Made by a program: the position numbers and the translations under genes. From Skermania piniformis (GTDB taxonomy: Bacteria; Actinomycetota; Actinomycetes; Mycobacteriales; Mycobacteriaceae), in contig NZ_CP079105.1 in NCBI RefSeq assembly GCF_019285775.1, positions 3,542,603 through 3,606,602 of the forward strand: a stretch of 64,000 nucleotides of DNA, written 5' to 3'. The notes beneath the pieces were generated by a model. It worked only from the letters and a program-made list of their open reading frames with translations, searched no databases and was not told the DNA's origin. Of the stretch, positions 53,811 to 63,237 are shown piece by piece; within the stretch, counting starts at the first letter, position 1, and the number at the start of each line of letters is the position of its first letter.

Positions 53811-55388
53811 TTACTGCGCGCTGGGCAGGTAGTCGCCGTCGCGCCGGCGCACCCACAGCACGCCGTCACCCGCGGTCGCCCCGGCCAGCTTCAGCTCCCG
53901 TTTGAGGATCTTGTTCGTCGCGGTGCTCGGCAGGTCGGCGGCGATCCGGACGTAGCGGGGCCACGCCTTCGGCGAAAGGTCTGCCTGCGCACCGAGGAAC
54001 TCGGCGAATGCAGCCGGGGTCAGCTCGGCGTCGGCGCGCAGCACCAGCGCGGCCATCACCGCGTCGCCGACCTGCCCGTCCGGTACGCCGTACACCGCGA
54101 CCCGGCTGAGCCCGGGCAGCCGGGTCAGGATCCGTTCGATCGGCCCGGCGGCGAGGTTTTCCCCGTCCACCCGCATCCAGTCCGCGGTCCGCCCGGCCAG
54201 ATAGATCCAGCCGTCCCGGTCCCGGTAGCCGAGATCGCCGGACCAGTACATCTGCCCGCGCATTCGCTCGGCGGTCGCCGCGTCGTCGTTGTAGTAGCCG
54301 GCGAACAGGCCACCGCCGCCGGTGTTGACGATCTCGCCGATCGCCTCGTCGGCGTTGGTCAGCGCACCATGCTCGTCGAACTCGGCTGCGGCACACTCGG
54401 TCCCGGTCGCCGAGCGGTACACCGCCACACCGGGAAAGCCCTTGCCGATCGAGCCGGGCGGGGTGCCGGGTTCGCGGGTGATGATCACCGCCAGTTCGGT
54501 CGAGCCGTAGCCGTCCCACACGGTGCAGTCGAACCGCCGGCCGAACTCGTCGATGTCGCGGTCGCTGGCCTCGTTCCCGAACGCCACCCGTAGCGGGTTG
54601 TCGGCGTCGTCGGGGCGTTCCGGGGTGGCCAGCAGGTACGCCAGAGGTTTGCCGACGTAATTCATGTAGGTCGCACCGTACCGGCGGATATCGGCGAGGA
54701 ATCCGGTGGCGGAGAACTTGGCCGGTGCGATCGCTGCGCCGGCGCCGATCGCCACGCTGTACCCACCGAGGATCGCCGCCGAGTGGAACAGCGGCATCGA
54801 GAGATAGCACACGTCGTCGGCGCCCAGGCCGAACCGATCGATCAACGGCGGACCGGCGAACGGCAACATCAGGTGCGGTAGCCGAACCGGTTTCGGATTA
54901 CCGCTGGTGCCCGAGGTGAAGATGAGCATGAACGGGTCCATTGCGGTGGGCACGCGCAGCGGGGTCAGCGCGCCTGCGCCGGCGACCAGGTCGGCCCATT
55001 CGGCCGAAGTGGTGTCGAAGACCCGGACACCGGGGAGCTCCAGCCCGTCCAGCAGCGGCCGATGCTCGGCATCGACCAGCAGCAGCTGGACATCCGCGCG
55101 CGCGATGTCGGCGGTCAGCGCGGCGCCGCGGCGGGTGTCGTTCAGGCCGACGGTGACGTATCCGCCGAGCGCGCCGGCCGCCAGGGCGGTGAGCATGTCC
55201 GGCGTGTTGCCGAGCAGGGTGCCGACGTGCACCGGCCGCGCCGGGTCGGCCACCGAGAGCAGCGCCGCCGCCCACCGGCGTGCCTCCGCGACGTGCTCAC
55301 GCCAGGTCCAGGAGCGGTCCTGCCAGAGAATCGCGACGCCGTCGTCGTCGCTGCGAGCTTCGAGCAGAGCGGTCACCGTGTCGGCCAT
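53811..55388 (-). CDS. AMP-dependent acyl-CoA synthetase (FadD-like)
   Basis: 525 residues. ATP/AMP motif LIFTSGTSGNPKPV (about 155-168), A5 motif YGSTELAVI, hinge GDLGYRDRDGWIYLAGRTAD and the C-terminal catalytic Lys in STATNKILKREL. Activates a carboxylic acid to an acyl-AMP and then a CoA thioester. Substrate not defined; the length fits fatty or bile/steroid-type acid ligases. No operon partner. Confidence 0.92.
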   Translation of the reverse strand: MADTVTALLEARSDDDGVAILWQDRSWTWREHVAEARRWAAALLSVADPARPVHVGTLLGNTPDMLTALAAGALGGYVTVGLNDTRRGAALTADIARADVQLLLVDAEHRPLLDGLELPGVRVFDTTSAEWADLVAGAGALTPLRVPTAMDPFMLIFTSGTSGNPKPVRLPHLMLPFAGPPLIDRFGLGADDVCYLSMPLFHSAAILGGYSVAIGAGAAIAPAKFSATGFLADIRRYGATYMNYVGKPLAYLLATPERPDDADNPLRVAFGNEASDRDIDEFGRRFDCTVWDGYGSTELAVIITREPGTPPGSIGKGFPGVAVYRSATGTECAAAEFDEHGALTNADEAIGEIVNTGGGGLFAGYYNDDAATAERMRGQMYWSGDLGYRDRDGWIYLAGRTADWMRVDGENLAAGPIERILTRLPGLSRVAVYGVPDGQVGDAVMAALVLRADAELTPAAFAEFLGAQADLSPKAWPRYVRIAADLPSTATNKILKRELKLAGATAGDGVLWVRRRDGDYLPSAQ

Positions 55389-55497
55389 GACTCAAATCTA
55401 GAACGTGTTCGCCGGGCTGAGAACAGATTGGACGAACTCTCCACCAGGGCTTTTATCACGCGGCACCGCCGCCTGCGAACGGCCGTCCGGCGGTAGT

Positions 55498-55863
55498 TCA
55501 TCCATGTAAAGCGTTGTGCGCCAAGGCGATATCGATCCACTCGGCCAGATCCGCGTCGCCGGCGATCGCGCTCTCGGCGACGCCGATCCAGCCGGTGCCC
55601 ATCGATCGGCCCGCACCCATCTCCGGCCGGTATGCTCCAGGCCGGGTGAGCAGCTCGGCGTCGCGATCGTCGGGTACCCGGACCAGCAGATCGCCGCTGC
55701 GCCGGGCGTGCACGATCATCTTCTCGCGCACCATGAACGCGGTGCCGCCGAACATCCGGGCCTCCCGGAACGGGAGGCCGTCGGCGAGGATCGCCCGGAT
55801 CCGCGGGACGAGGTCCACCGTGGCGGAGCTCATGCCGCCGGTGCGGTCGTGGTCATATGCCAC
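55498..55863 (-). CDS. TfoX/Sxy N-terminal domain protein
   Basis: 121 residues from GTG 55863 (AYDHDRT), the start that best fits the family; ATG 55833 is shorter. The motif REARMFGGTAFMVREKMIVH is typical of TfoX_N, followed by DLLVRVPDDRDAELL. In gamma-proteobacteria TfoX governs competence; the actinobacterial copies have unknown roles. Confidence 0.85.
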   Translation of the reverse strand: MAYDHDRTGGMSSATVDLVPRIRAILADGLPFREARMFGGTAFMVREKMIVHARRSGDLLVRVPDDRDAELLTRPGAYRPEMGAGRSMGTGWIGVAESAIAGDADLAEWIDIALAHNALHG

Positions 55864-55942
55864 TCCTCTGTTCGTCCGGGAGAAGCGGACATCGGGATGG
55901 AAGCTGGCCGCATTCGAACGCAACCACGCGCTATACAACATC

Positions 55943-56032
55943 ATGCGACGAGCTGATACGCCGCGCCCCGCTAAGGAGGAACTGCGCGCCTACATCCCGG
56001 CCAACGTCCCGATGCCGCCCGACCTCCCCTGA
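55943..56032 (+). other. Possible short ORF fragment
   Basis: An open frame reading MRRADTPRPAKEELRAYIPA ... PDLP, with in-frame coding-like sequence upstream (GWKLAAFERNHALYNI) but no good start. It looks like the C-terminal part of a small protein. No family recognised. Confidence 0.25.
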
Positions 56033-56079
56033 ACCGGCAAAGCGCGCCATGATGCACTGTAAGTGATGGGGTGATAGGC

Positions 56080-56328
56080 ATGAGTTACAAGTATTTCGCC
56101 GATGACGACTACGCCGTGTATCGGGTCGACGCGGCAGCGCCGGACGAGGGGCTCGCGCCGGCGGAGAGGTTCTCGGGCGCCACCTCGGAGTGGTTTCCGC
56201 TGCTCTACGCGCAGCGGGATCCGCAGTGTCTCGCCGCAAAGATGATGAACGGGGACGTGCAGCAGGTGAGCGAGCGGGAAGCGTTACGGGTGTGTGAAGT
56301 GATCCGCGTCCGGGACACCCAACCTTAA
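56080..56328 (+). CDS. Hypothetical small protein
   Basis: 82 residues from ATG 56080 after GGGGTG (GTG 56071 is an alternative). Acidic, soluble: SYKYFADDDYAVYRVDAAAP ... EREALRVCEVIRV. No domain recognised. It shares strand and closeness with the fragments on both sides, so the group may be a decayed locus. Confidence 0.45.
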   Translation: MSYKYFADDDYAVYRVDAAAPDEGLAPAERFSGATSEWFPLLYAQRDPQCLAAKMMNGDVQQVSEREALRVCEVIRVRDTQP

Positions 56329-56350
56329 GCGCAGCGGCCCTGACCTCCTG

Positions 56351-56460
56351 GTGTTGTCTGAGGTGGTGCTGATCTGGGCGCAAGCCCGGAACACCACAAT
56401 CGGTTTTCGCAACGCGCTGCCGTGGCGCATCCCGGAAGACCTGGCACAGGTCACACGCCG
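56351..56460 (+). pseudogene. Dihydrofolate reductase N-terminal fragment
   Basis: From GTG 56351 the frame reads LSEVVLIWAQARNTTIGFRN then ALPWRIPEDLAQVT, the start of DHFR including the NALPWxxPEDL substrate motif. After that the sequence is unrelated and runs into the cydC 3' end. Full-length DHFR is about 160 residues, so only the first 35 or so remain; the essential copy must be elsewhere. Confidence 0.7.
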
Positions 56461-56528
56461 CCGGCTGCGGCCGGACATCGTCCAGGTAGGAGCGCACCGC
56501 GGCCAGACCGTCGATCCGGACGACGCAA

Positions 56529-58031
56529 TCACAAGTGAATGCTTGTACTCATATCCATGCGGAGGACCCGATCGGCCCGGTGATCCGGCGGGAGCTGGTG
56601 GGTCACCAGCACCACGCCCCGCTCGGCCGCCACCAGCCCGCTTTCCCGATCCAGTAAGGCGCGCACAAGGTCCGCGCCCTGCTCGGCGTCCAGGTGCTCG
56701 GTCGGCTCGTCCAGCAGCAGGATCTGCGCCGGGGCGAGCAGTGCGCGGGCCAACAGCAGTCGGCGTCGCTGCCCCCCGGACAGGGCGGCGGCACCGCCGA
56801 TCAGATCGGTATCCAGCCCGTCCGGCAGCTCGGCGACCCAGCCGCCGAGCCCGACGGCGGTCAGGGCCCGGACCGCCTCGGCCGGGGTGACGTCGCCGCG
56901 CCCGACCCGCAGGTTCTCCAGCACCGAGGTTTCGAATACGTGCGCGTCCTCGGCGAAGAAGGTGGCGCCGGGCTGCTGCTCGGCCAGCCCGAGCAGCAGC
57001 GTGGTCTTGCCGCTGCCGCTGGGCCCGACGATCGCCACCCGGCAGCCGACCGACACCTCCGGCAACTCCACCGGGCGCCGGCCGCTCACCGGGAGCAACG
57101 GCGCCGGCGCCCGGATCGCGACCAGCGCCTGCGCAGCTGCCGGTAGCTGACCGACCGCCTCGAACGCGGCCAGCGGAAACAGCATCAGCACGACGAGCGC
57201 AGTGGGCCGCACCTCGGTCAGCGGCACCGTGGTCATCGCGTACCCGATCCACAGCACCGTCAGGATCACCGCCCCTTGCGCCGCCGGCACCACCGCGGCG
57301 GCATAGGCCGAGCGCGCCCGGGCCCGCTGCTGTCGCCGGCCGGCCCGCTCCCGGGCCCCGGCTGCCTGGGCCACCACCTCGGTCAGCCGGCCACCGACCC
57401 GCAACTCGGCCGCATGGTCGAGCGCCAGCGCGGCCCGGCCGGCCGCGGTTGCCCGATCGACCGCTGCGGCCTGTTCGGCGGCGCGACTCGCGCGCGCGCC
57501 GGCGATCGGGCCGAGCGCCCCGGACAGGACCAAGCCGGCCAGCAACGCCGCCGCAGCCGGTAGCGAGATCGCCGCCAGCAGCGCGACCGCCGCGAGGGAC
57601 GTGATCGCGGCGACCACGATCGGTACGGCGGCCCGCACCACCAGCGCAGTCAGCTCGTCGATGTCGCGACCGAACCGAAGCACCAGCTCGCCGCGGTCGA
57701 GGGCGACGACCGAACCGGGATCGGCCGCGGCGAGGCGCCGGTACCGATCTACCCGTAGGTCGGTCGCCCCACGCAACGCCAGGTCGTGCGATACCAATCG
57801 TTCGGCGTATCGCAGCCCACCGCGGGCCAACCCGAGCGCCCGTACCGCGACGACCGCGACGGTCAGCTCCAGCACCGGCGGCATCTGCCACGCCCGCGCG
57901 ATCAGCCAGGCAGCGACCGCGGCCAGGCCGAGCGCACTCAGCTGCGCGCCTACCCCGAGCACCAGCACCAGCAGCGCGCGGCCCGGGCGAGCACGCAGCA
58001 GTTCGAGCGCGGACCGGAGCGACTCAACCAT
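56529..58031 (-). CDS. cydC: Thiol reductant ABC exporter subunit CydC
   Basis: 500 residues. N-terminal six-helix transmembrane domain, C-terminal ATPase with Walker A VGPSGSGKTTL, signature ALSGGQRRRLLLARAL, Walker B ILLLDEPTEHLD. With CydD it exports cysteine and glutathione-like thiols needed for cytochrome bd assembly. ATG 58031 overlaps the cydD stop by eight bases. Confidence 0.93.
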   Translation of the reverse strand: MVESLRSALELLRARPGRALLVLVLGVGAQLSALGLAAVAAWLIARAWQMPPVLELTVAVVAVRALGLARGGLRYAERLVSHDLALRGATDLRVDRYRRLAAADPGSVVALDRGELVLRFGRDIDELTALVVRAAVPIVVAAITSLAAVALLAAISLPAAAALLAGLVLSGALGPIAGARASRAAEQAAAVDRATAAGRAALALDHAAELRVGGRLTEVVAQAAGARERAGRRQQRARARSAYAAAVVPAAQGAVILTVLWIGYAMTTVPLTEVRPTALVVLMLFPLAAFEAVGQLPAAAQALVAIRAPAPLLPVSGRRPVELPEVSVGCRVAIVGPSGSGKTTLLLGLAEQQPGATFFAEDAHVFETSVLENLRVGRGDVTPAEAVRALTAVGLGGWVAELPDGLDTDLIGGAAALSGGQRRRLLLARALLAPAQILLLDEPTEHLDAEQGADLVRALLDRESGLVAAERGVVLVTHQLPPDHRADRVLRMDMSTSIHL

Positions 58032-59583
58032 CAATGACCATCCCGACACCAGGGACTACGGCATCACCAGGAACTACGGCGATCACCTCGTCGGCCGCCG
58101 CCAGCACGGCCGGGCGATGTCCGATCAACACCACCGTCGCGCCGGCCCGGGCCCGCTCGCGCAGCGCGGCGAGGACCGCCGCCTCCCGCTCGTCGTCCAG
58201 ATGCGCGGTCGGTTCGTCGAGCAGCAGCACCGGCGCGTCCGCGGCGAGCACCCGGTCGAGCGCGAGCCGCTGCCGCTCGCCGAGCGAGAGCTCGGTCCGG
58301 TCGAGCAGGTCGATCGCGGTCCCGGCGGCGGCCGGCAGCACGGTCGGCCGCTGCGGTAACCAGGCCACCCGCGACCACCACCAGTCCAGGTCCAGTTCCG
58401 GCAGCGGGACGCCGTCGACCAGCACCCGGCCGCGGTCCGGCGCGAGCAGGCCGAGGGCGACGTCGAACGCGGTGGACTTGCCGGCACCGTTGCCGCCGGT
58501 GAGCACGGTGACCCGGCCCGGCCGGGCGAGCGCCGTGAGCCCGGCCGGCGCCATACCGGACCGACCGGCCACCGCCACGTCCTGCCACTGCAGGACACCC
58601 AGCGGCACCTCCGGCCGACCGGTCCCGGACGCCGCACCGGCGGGCACCGCGAGCAGCGCATAGGCCGAGTCCAGGGCGGCGAGCCCGTCCTCGGCGGCGT
58701 GGTATCGCTCGCCCAGCGTGCGGAGCGGCCGGTACGCCTCGGGTGCCAGGATCAGTGCGACCAGTGCCGCCTGCAGCCCGACCTCGCCGAACACCAGGCG
58801 CATGCCGATCCCGACCGCGACCAGCGCGACCGACAGCGTCGCCACCAGCTCCAGCACCAGCGCGGACAGGAACGCGATCCGTAAGCCGCCGAGCGCGGTC
58901 TGCCGGTAGGCGGCACCGAGTTCGGCGATCCGGGCGGCGGGCCCACCCGCGCGGTTCAGCGCCCGCAACGTGGGCAGGCCGGCGACCAGGTCCAGGGTGC
59001 GGCCGGACAGTCGGGTCATCCGGTCCAGCGTGGCGGCCGCCCGGCCGCGGGTGAGCAGCCCGATCAGCACCATGAACACCGGGATCAGCGGCAGGGTCAC
59101 CAGCACGATGGCCGCCGACATCAGGTCGGCACGGGCGATGCCGACGAGCACGACCGGCGGCACCAGCACCGCCGCCAGCAAGGCCGGCAGATAGCCGGAC
59201 AGATAGGGACGCAGCGCCCGCAGCCCGGTCGTGACGAGCACCGTCGCCCGCGTCCGGGTGCGCTCCAGCTCGCGTGGGGCCAGCGTGACGACGTGCTGTA
59301 GCACCCGGTTTTCCAGCTGGTCGATCACCGTATCCGCGGCACGGTCGCCCTGCCGGTTGCCGGCCAGGGTCAGCCCGACCCGCAGCCCGAGCGCCACCAC
59401 CAACGCGACCAGGTCGGCGCCCTCGGGTGCGGTCCGCGCCACGATCGCCGACACGGCCGCCGCCGCCGTGGTCGCCACGATCACGATCGCTACTGCGTCG
59501 AGCACCGCGAGCAGCGTGCTGTACCCCAGGTGCACCCGAACCGCGGCGGAGTCCCGGAGCAGCCGCGGATCGACCGGCTTCAT
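58024..59583 (-). CDS. cydD: Thiol reductant ABC exporter subunit CydD
   Basis: 519 residues. Transmembrane half (RVHLGYSTLLAVLDAVAIVI ...) then ATPase with Walker A TGGNGAGKSTAF, signature LSLGERQRLALDR (SLGER instead of LSGGQ, a common variation) and Walker B VLLLDEPTAHLDD. ATG 59583 overlaps the cydB stop (ATGA). Pairs with CydC. Confidence 0.93.
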   Translation of the reverse strand: MKPVDPRLLRDSAAVRVHLGYSTLLAVLDAVAIVIVATTAAAAVSAIVARTAPEGADLVALVVALGLRVGLTLAGNRQGDRAADTVIDQLENRVLQHVVTLAPRELERTRTRATVLVTTGLRALRPYLSGYLPALLAAVLVPPVVLVGIARADLMSAAIVLVTLPLIPVFMVLIGLLTRGRAAATLDRMTRLSGRTLDLVAGLPTLRALNRAGGPAARIAELGAAYRQTALGGLRIAFLSALVLELVATLSVALVAVGIGMRLVFGEVGLQAALVALILAPEAYRPLRTLGERYHAAEDGLAALDSAYALLAVPAGAASGTGRPEVPLGVLQWQDVAVAGRSGMAPAGLTALARPGRVTVLTGGNGAGKSTAFDVALGLLAPDRGRVLVDGVPLPELDLDWWWSRVAWLPQRPTVLPAAAGTAIDLLDRTELSLGERQRLALDRVLAADAPVLLLDEPTAHLDDEREAAVLAALRERARAGATVVLIGHRPAVLAAADEVIAVVPGDAVVPGVGMVIDG

Positions 59584-60581
59584 CTCGGTCCGGCCGAGAT
59601 CCGCCGGCGGAAGACGTAATAGGTCCAGCCCTGGTACAGCACCACCACCGGCGCGCCGATCGCGGCGAGCCAGCCGAGCACCCGCAGCGTGTAGGGCGAG
59701 GAGGCGGCGTCGGCAACGCTCAGGTCGTATTGCCCGCCGAGGGTCGACGGCAGCACGTTCGGCCAGAGCGCGGTGAACATCAGCGCGGCGAGGCCCGCTA
59801 CGGCCACCGTGGTGGCGGCGAACGCCCAACCGTCCCGACCCCGCCGCGCGGCAATCCCGGCAAGCCCGACTGCGAGCACACTGCCGACGGCGAGCGGCCA
59901 GGTGACCGCCCGGCCGAACTCCAGCTGGGTCCAGCCGACGAACGCCACGACGATCGCACCGACCGGCAGCGTCAGCCGGCGGACCAGCCGCACCGCGTCG
60001 GCACGCACCGAATCGGCGGTCTTCAGGGCCAGGAAGGTCGCGCCGTGCAGCGCGAACAGCGCCACGAACGTCGCCCCGCCGAGCAGCGCGTAGCCGCCGA
60101 ACAGTGCACCAAACCGATCGGCTACCCGGCCGTCGGCGCCCACCGCGACGCCGCGCAACAGGTTGGCCAGCACCAGTCCCCAACCGAATGCCGTTGTCCA
60201 CGAGGAGATTTCGATCACCAGGTCACATCGCGCCCGCCAGCGCGGCGCATCGACCTTGCTCCGGTATTCGAGCGCGCACACCCGCACGATCAGCGCGAGC
60301 AGCACCAGCAGAATCGGCAGGTACATGCCGGAGAACAGGCCCGCGTACCAGGCCGGGAAGGCGGCGAACATCGCCCCGACGGCGGTGATCAGCCACACCT
60401 CGTTGCCGTCCCAGACCGGGCCGATGGTCGCCATGATCGCAGCCCGGCGCTCGTCGGTGTCGGCGCGACCGCGCCGGCCGAGTACCGGCAGCAGCATGCC
60501 GACGCCGAAGTCGAAACCCTCCAGGATCAGGTAGCCGGTGAACAGCACCGCCACCGCGACGAACCAGACGTCGGCCATCAT
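59580..60581 (-). CDS. cydB: Cytochrome bd ubiquinol/menaquinol oxidase subunit II
   Basis: 333 residues, eight or nine membrane spans. Motifs GYLILEGFDFGVGMLLPVLG, GPVWDGNEVWLITAVGAMFA and GLFSGMYLPILLVLLAL are typical. ATG 60581 overlaps the cydA stop. Partner of CydA in the oxygen-scavenging terminal oxidase. Confidence 0.96.
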   Translation of the reverse strand: MMADVWFVAVAVLFTGYLILEGFDFGVGMLLPVLGRRGRADTDERRAAIMATIGPVWDGNEVWLITAVGAMFAAFPAWYAGLFSGMYLPILLVLLALIVRVCALEYRSKVDAPRWRARCDLVIEISSWTTAFGWGLVLANLLRGVAVGADGRVADRFGALFGGYALLGGATFVALFALHGATFLALKTADSVRADAVRLVRRLTLPVGAIVVAFVGWTQLEFGRAVTWPLAVGSVLAVGLAGIAARRGRDGWAFAATTVAVAGLAALMFTALWPNVLPSTLGGQYDLSVADAASSPYTLRVLGWLAAIGAPVVVLYQGWTYYVFRRRISAGPR

Positions 60582-62002
60582 GCGTCCTTGTCTGCGAACG
60601 AGAGCCGCTCGGCGACCGGGTCGGGTGGAGCGACCGCGGGATCCGGCAGACCGGCCCGGATGAAGCGTCGCTGCAGGTAGAGCCAGACGATCCCGAGGAC
60701 CGCGTAGACCACCGTGAACGCGATCAACGAGGTGAGCACGATGCCGGCGCTGTGGTCGGACACGGCCTGGGCGACGGTCAACCGCAGCAGCGGATCGCCG
60801 GTCGGATTGGGCGCGACCACCCAGGGCTGACGGCCCATCTCGGTGAACACCCAGCCGGCACTGTTGGCCAGGAACGGCGTCGGCAACGCGAGCAGACAGA
60901 GCAGCGCGAACCAGCGTTGCCGGGGAAGCCGGCCCCGACGGGTCAGCCACAGCCCGGCCAACGCCAGTGCACCGGCACCGGCGGACAGACCGATCATCAC
61001 TCGGAACGACCAGTAGGTGACGAAGAGGTTGGGCCGATAGTCGCCTGCCCCGAACTTCTGCTCGTACTCCTGCTGCAGATCGACCACCCCGGCCAGCTCG
61101 ACGCCGGACAGCTTGCCCTCGGCCAGCCAGGGCAGCACGCCGGGGAGCTCTATCAGGTGGGTCACGCTGTCGCAGTTGTTGTGCGTACCCACCGTGAGCA
61201 CCGAGAACTCCGGGTCCACGCCGCCGTGGCACAGCGATTCGGCCGAGGCCATCTTCATCGGCTGCTGCTGGAACATCAGCTTGCCCTGGGTGTCGCCGGT
61301 CAGGACGACACCGATTCCGGCGGCGACGATCACGACCGCGCCCAGCCGCACGACCGGGCGCCAGACCGGGTCGCCGGAGCGGACCAGCCACCAGCCGGCA
61401 ACCCCCGCGACGAAGACCCCCGCGGTGAGCCACGCACCGGCCACGGCGTGCGGGAACGCGGCGAGCGCGGTGTTGTTGCCGAGCAGCGCACCGAGGTCGG
61501 TCAGCTCGGCGCGGCCGGTCTCCGGGTTGTACCGGGCGCCGACCGGATGTTGCATGAACGAGTTGGCCGCGATGATGAAGTACGCGGAGGCACTCACCCC
61601 GACTGCGACCAGCCAGATCGTGGCGAGGTGGATCCACTTGGGTAGCCGATCGCGGCCGAAGATCCACAGTCCGAGAAAAGTCGATTCGAGAAAGAAGGCG
61701 ACCAGGCCCTCCAGCGCGAGCGGTGCGCCGAAGACGTCGCCGACGAATCGGGCGTACTCGCTCCAGTTCATCCCGAACTGGAATTCCTGCACGATCCCGG
61801 TGGCGACGCCGAGCGCGAAATTGACCAAGAAGAGGGTGCCGAAGAACCGGGCCATCCGGTCCCAGTGCGCGGCGCCGGTGACCGTATAGACGGTCTGCAT
61901 CCCGGCGACCAGCGGGGCCAGACCGATGGTCAGCGGGACGAACAGGAAGTGGTAGACGGTGGTGATGCCGAACTGCCACCGCGAGATGTCCAGCACGCTC
62001 AT
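60578..62002 (-). CDS. cydA: Cytochrome bd oxidase subunit I
   Basis: 474 residues. Haem ligand region YHFLFVPLTIG (His18), AFPHAVAGAW (His about 185), the quinol loop LTGDTQGKLMFQQQPMKMAS and GRQPWVV. High-affinity oxidase that works at low oxygen and resists nitric oxide and cyanide. First gene of the cydABDC operon. Operator discussed separately. Confidence 0.97.
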   Translation of the reverse strand: MSVLDISRWQFGITTVYHFLFVPLTIGLAPLVAGMQTVYTVTGAAHWDRMARFFGTLFLVNFALGVATGIVQEFQFGMNWSEYARFVGDVFGAPLALEGLVAFFLESTFLGLWIFGRDRLPKWIHLATIWLVAVGVSASAYFIIAANSFMQHPVGARYNPETGRAELTDLGALLGNNTALAAFPHAVAGAWLTAGVFVAGVAGWWLVRSGDPVWRPVVRLGAVVIVAAGIGVVLTGDTQGKLMFQQQPMKMASAESLCHGGVDPEFSVLTVGTHNNCDSVTHLIELPGVLPWLAEGKLSGVELAGVVDLQQEYEQKFGAGDYRPNLFVTYWSFRVMIGLSAGAGALALAGLWLTRRGRLPRQRWFALLCLLALPTPFLANSAGWVFTEMGRQPWVVAPNPTGDPLLRLTVAQAVSDHSAGIVLTSLIAFTVVYAVLGIVWLYLQRRFIRAGLPDPAVAPPDPVAERLSFADKDA

Positions 62003-62027
62003 CCCTGCATCACCTCGACCCCTCGTT

Positions 62028-62066
62028 TACTACGGTTCGTAGTAGATACTACTACGAACCGTAGTG
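62028..62066. promoter_or_regulatory. Double-dyad operator upstream of cydA
   Basis: A 37-bp perfect inverted repeat (17-bp arms, centre ATA) at 62029-62065. Each arm is itself a dyad ACTACGnnnCGTAGT, so there are two 15-bp operators with centres 22 bp apart, two helical turns. It begins 26 bp before the cydA start codon and could block the promoter. A repressor dimer pair (TetR-like) would suit. The regulator is not identified. Confidence 0.8.
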
Positions 62067-62091
62067 GTTGCAGGTCGGGCCGGCTCGCCGG

Positions 62092-62982
62092 TCAGGCGAC
62101 CGATTCCGGCGGCACCTCGTTGCGCGAGCGACCCACCTCGACGACCGCGCGATCCACCAACGCGGCAAACTCGGCACCGTCGGCGACCACCGGCAGGGTG
62201 AGCCCGTCCAAGGTGTGCACCCGGGCCGCCAAGCGCACGCTGGAGACCAGCCACAGCCCGTCCGCAGTGATCAGATCGGCCGGGAACAACGGCGCATAGG
62301 CACAGTCGTAGCCGGACATGCCGGCGACCTCGAACAAGGCCCGCTGCGTGGTTCCGGACAAGATGCCGAACTTCGGCGGCGGGGTGACCATCCGCTTGCC
62401 CTTCACCATCACCACGGTTGCCGTCGGCCCCTCGAGTACCCGACCCTCGCTGCTGATGAAGATCACGTCGTCGGCGCCGCATCGCTCGGCGAACCGCTGT
62501 GCCGCCATGTTCGTCGCGTAGGACAACGTCTTGGCCCCGAGCAACTGCCAGGGCGCGGATTGGCCCAGCTCGATCGAGTGCCCGCGGGTCAACGTCATCG
62601 CCGAGATGCCGTCCCGACGAGCGGCGACCACCCGGTCGGTGACCGGGCCCACCAGCACATAGCCGGTCTGCGGACCGCCCGACTCCCGACCACGGCTGAG
62701 CACCAGCCGCATCATCCCTTCCTGCTCGGCACCCCACTCGGCCGCGGCGCGCTCGACCGCCGATCGCCAGACACCGAGATCCGGACCGGGCAATTCGATC
62801 GCCTCGGCGGAAAACTTGAGCCGACCCAGATGCAATTCGATGGCGCAGGCCCGCCCGGCCCGCACCAACACCGTTTCGAACACGCCGTCGCCGCGGAGCG
62901 CAGCAAGATCATCGGCATAGAGGAACGGGCGTTCCGCATCGTGCACCTTGCCGTCCAACGTCACAAGAACCCGATCTAGCAT
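62092..62982 (-). CDS. pabC: 4-amino-4-deoxychorismate lyase (class IV aminotransferase)
   Basis: 296 residues, PLP fold IV. GDGVFETVLVRAG, Schiff-base Lys151 in LGAKTLSYATNM and EGRVLEGPTATVVMVK are signatures. Makes 4-aminobenzoate for folate from aminodeoxychorismate, or acts as a D-amino acid or branched-chain aminotransferase; the first is preferred by position (Rv0812 is its homologue in the syntenic block). ATG 62982 chosen. Confidence 0.9.
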   Translation of the reverse strand: MLDRVLVTLDGKVHDAERPFLYADDLAALRGDGVFETVLVRAGRACAIELHLGRLKFSAEAIELPGPDLGVWRSAVERAAAEWGAEQEGMMRLVLSRGRESGGPQTGYVLVGPVTDRVVAARRDGISAMTLTRGHSIELGQSAPWQLLGAKTLSYATNMAAQRFAERCGADDVIFISSEGRVLEGPTATVVMVKGKRMVTPPPKFGILSGTTQRALFEVAGMSGYDCAYAPLFPADLITADGLWLVSSVRLAARVHTLDGLTLPVVADGAEFAALVDRAVVEVGRSRNEVPPESVA

Positions 62983-63237
62983 GCTGCGAGCGTAAGCGAC
63001 CGGGGTCGATATCCAGCGCAGGTAACTGCATGTCAGCACACACACTTGCACCTCGCATTACCTGCCTGTCCCAGCCCCCGACACCGATCCACCCCCGAAA
63101 AACGGGTCCGGTGCGGCTATTTTCCGGCATTACCGCCGCCCGGTCGACGTGCCGCCCATCGGGTCGCCGGCCCACGGTTCGCTCGACCGGCGGAATCGGT
63201 TCGCCGACCCGGCCGGCTGGCCACATCGACGATCGCA
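62983..63237. other. Divergent intergenic region
   Basis: 255 bp between pabC (leftward) and the TetR gene (rightward). No gene is visible. Promoters for both must lie here. Confidence 0.4.

Noticed and set aside
59584-60201. Leftward frame extending cydD upstream
   Set aside because: It lies over cydB in another frame; CydD homology begins at ATG 59583.
60582-61979. Leftward frame that extends cydB upstream by some 460 codons
   Set aside because: It is the wrong-frame reading of cydA; cydB starts at 60581 with the family N terminus.
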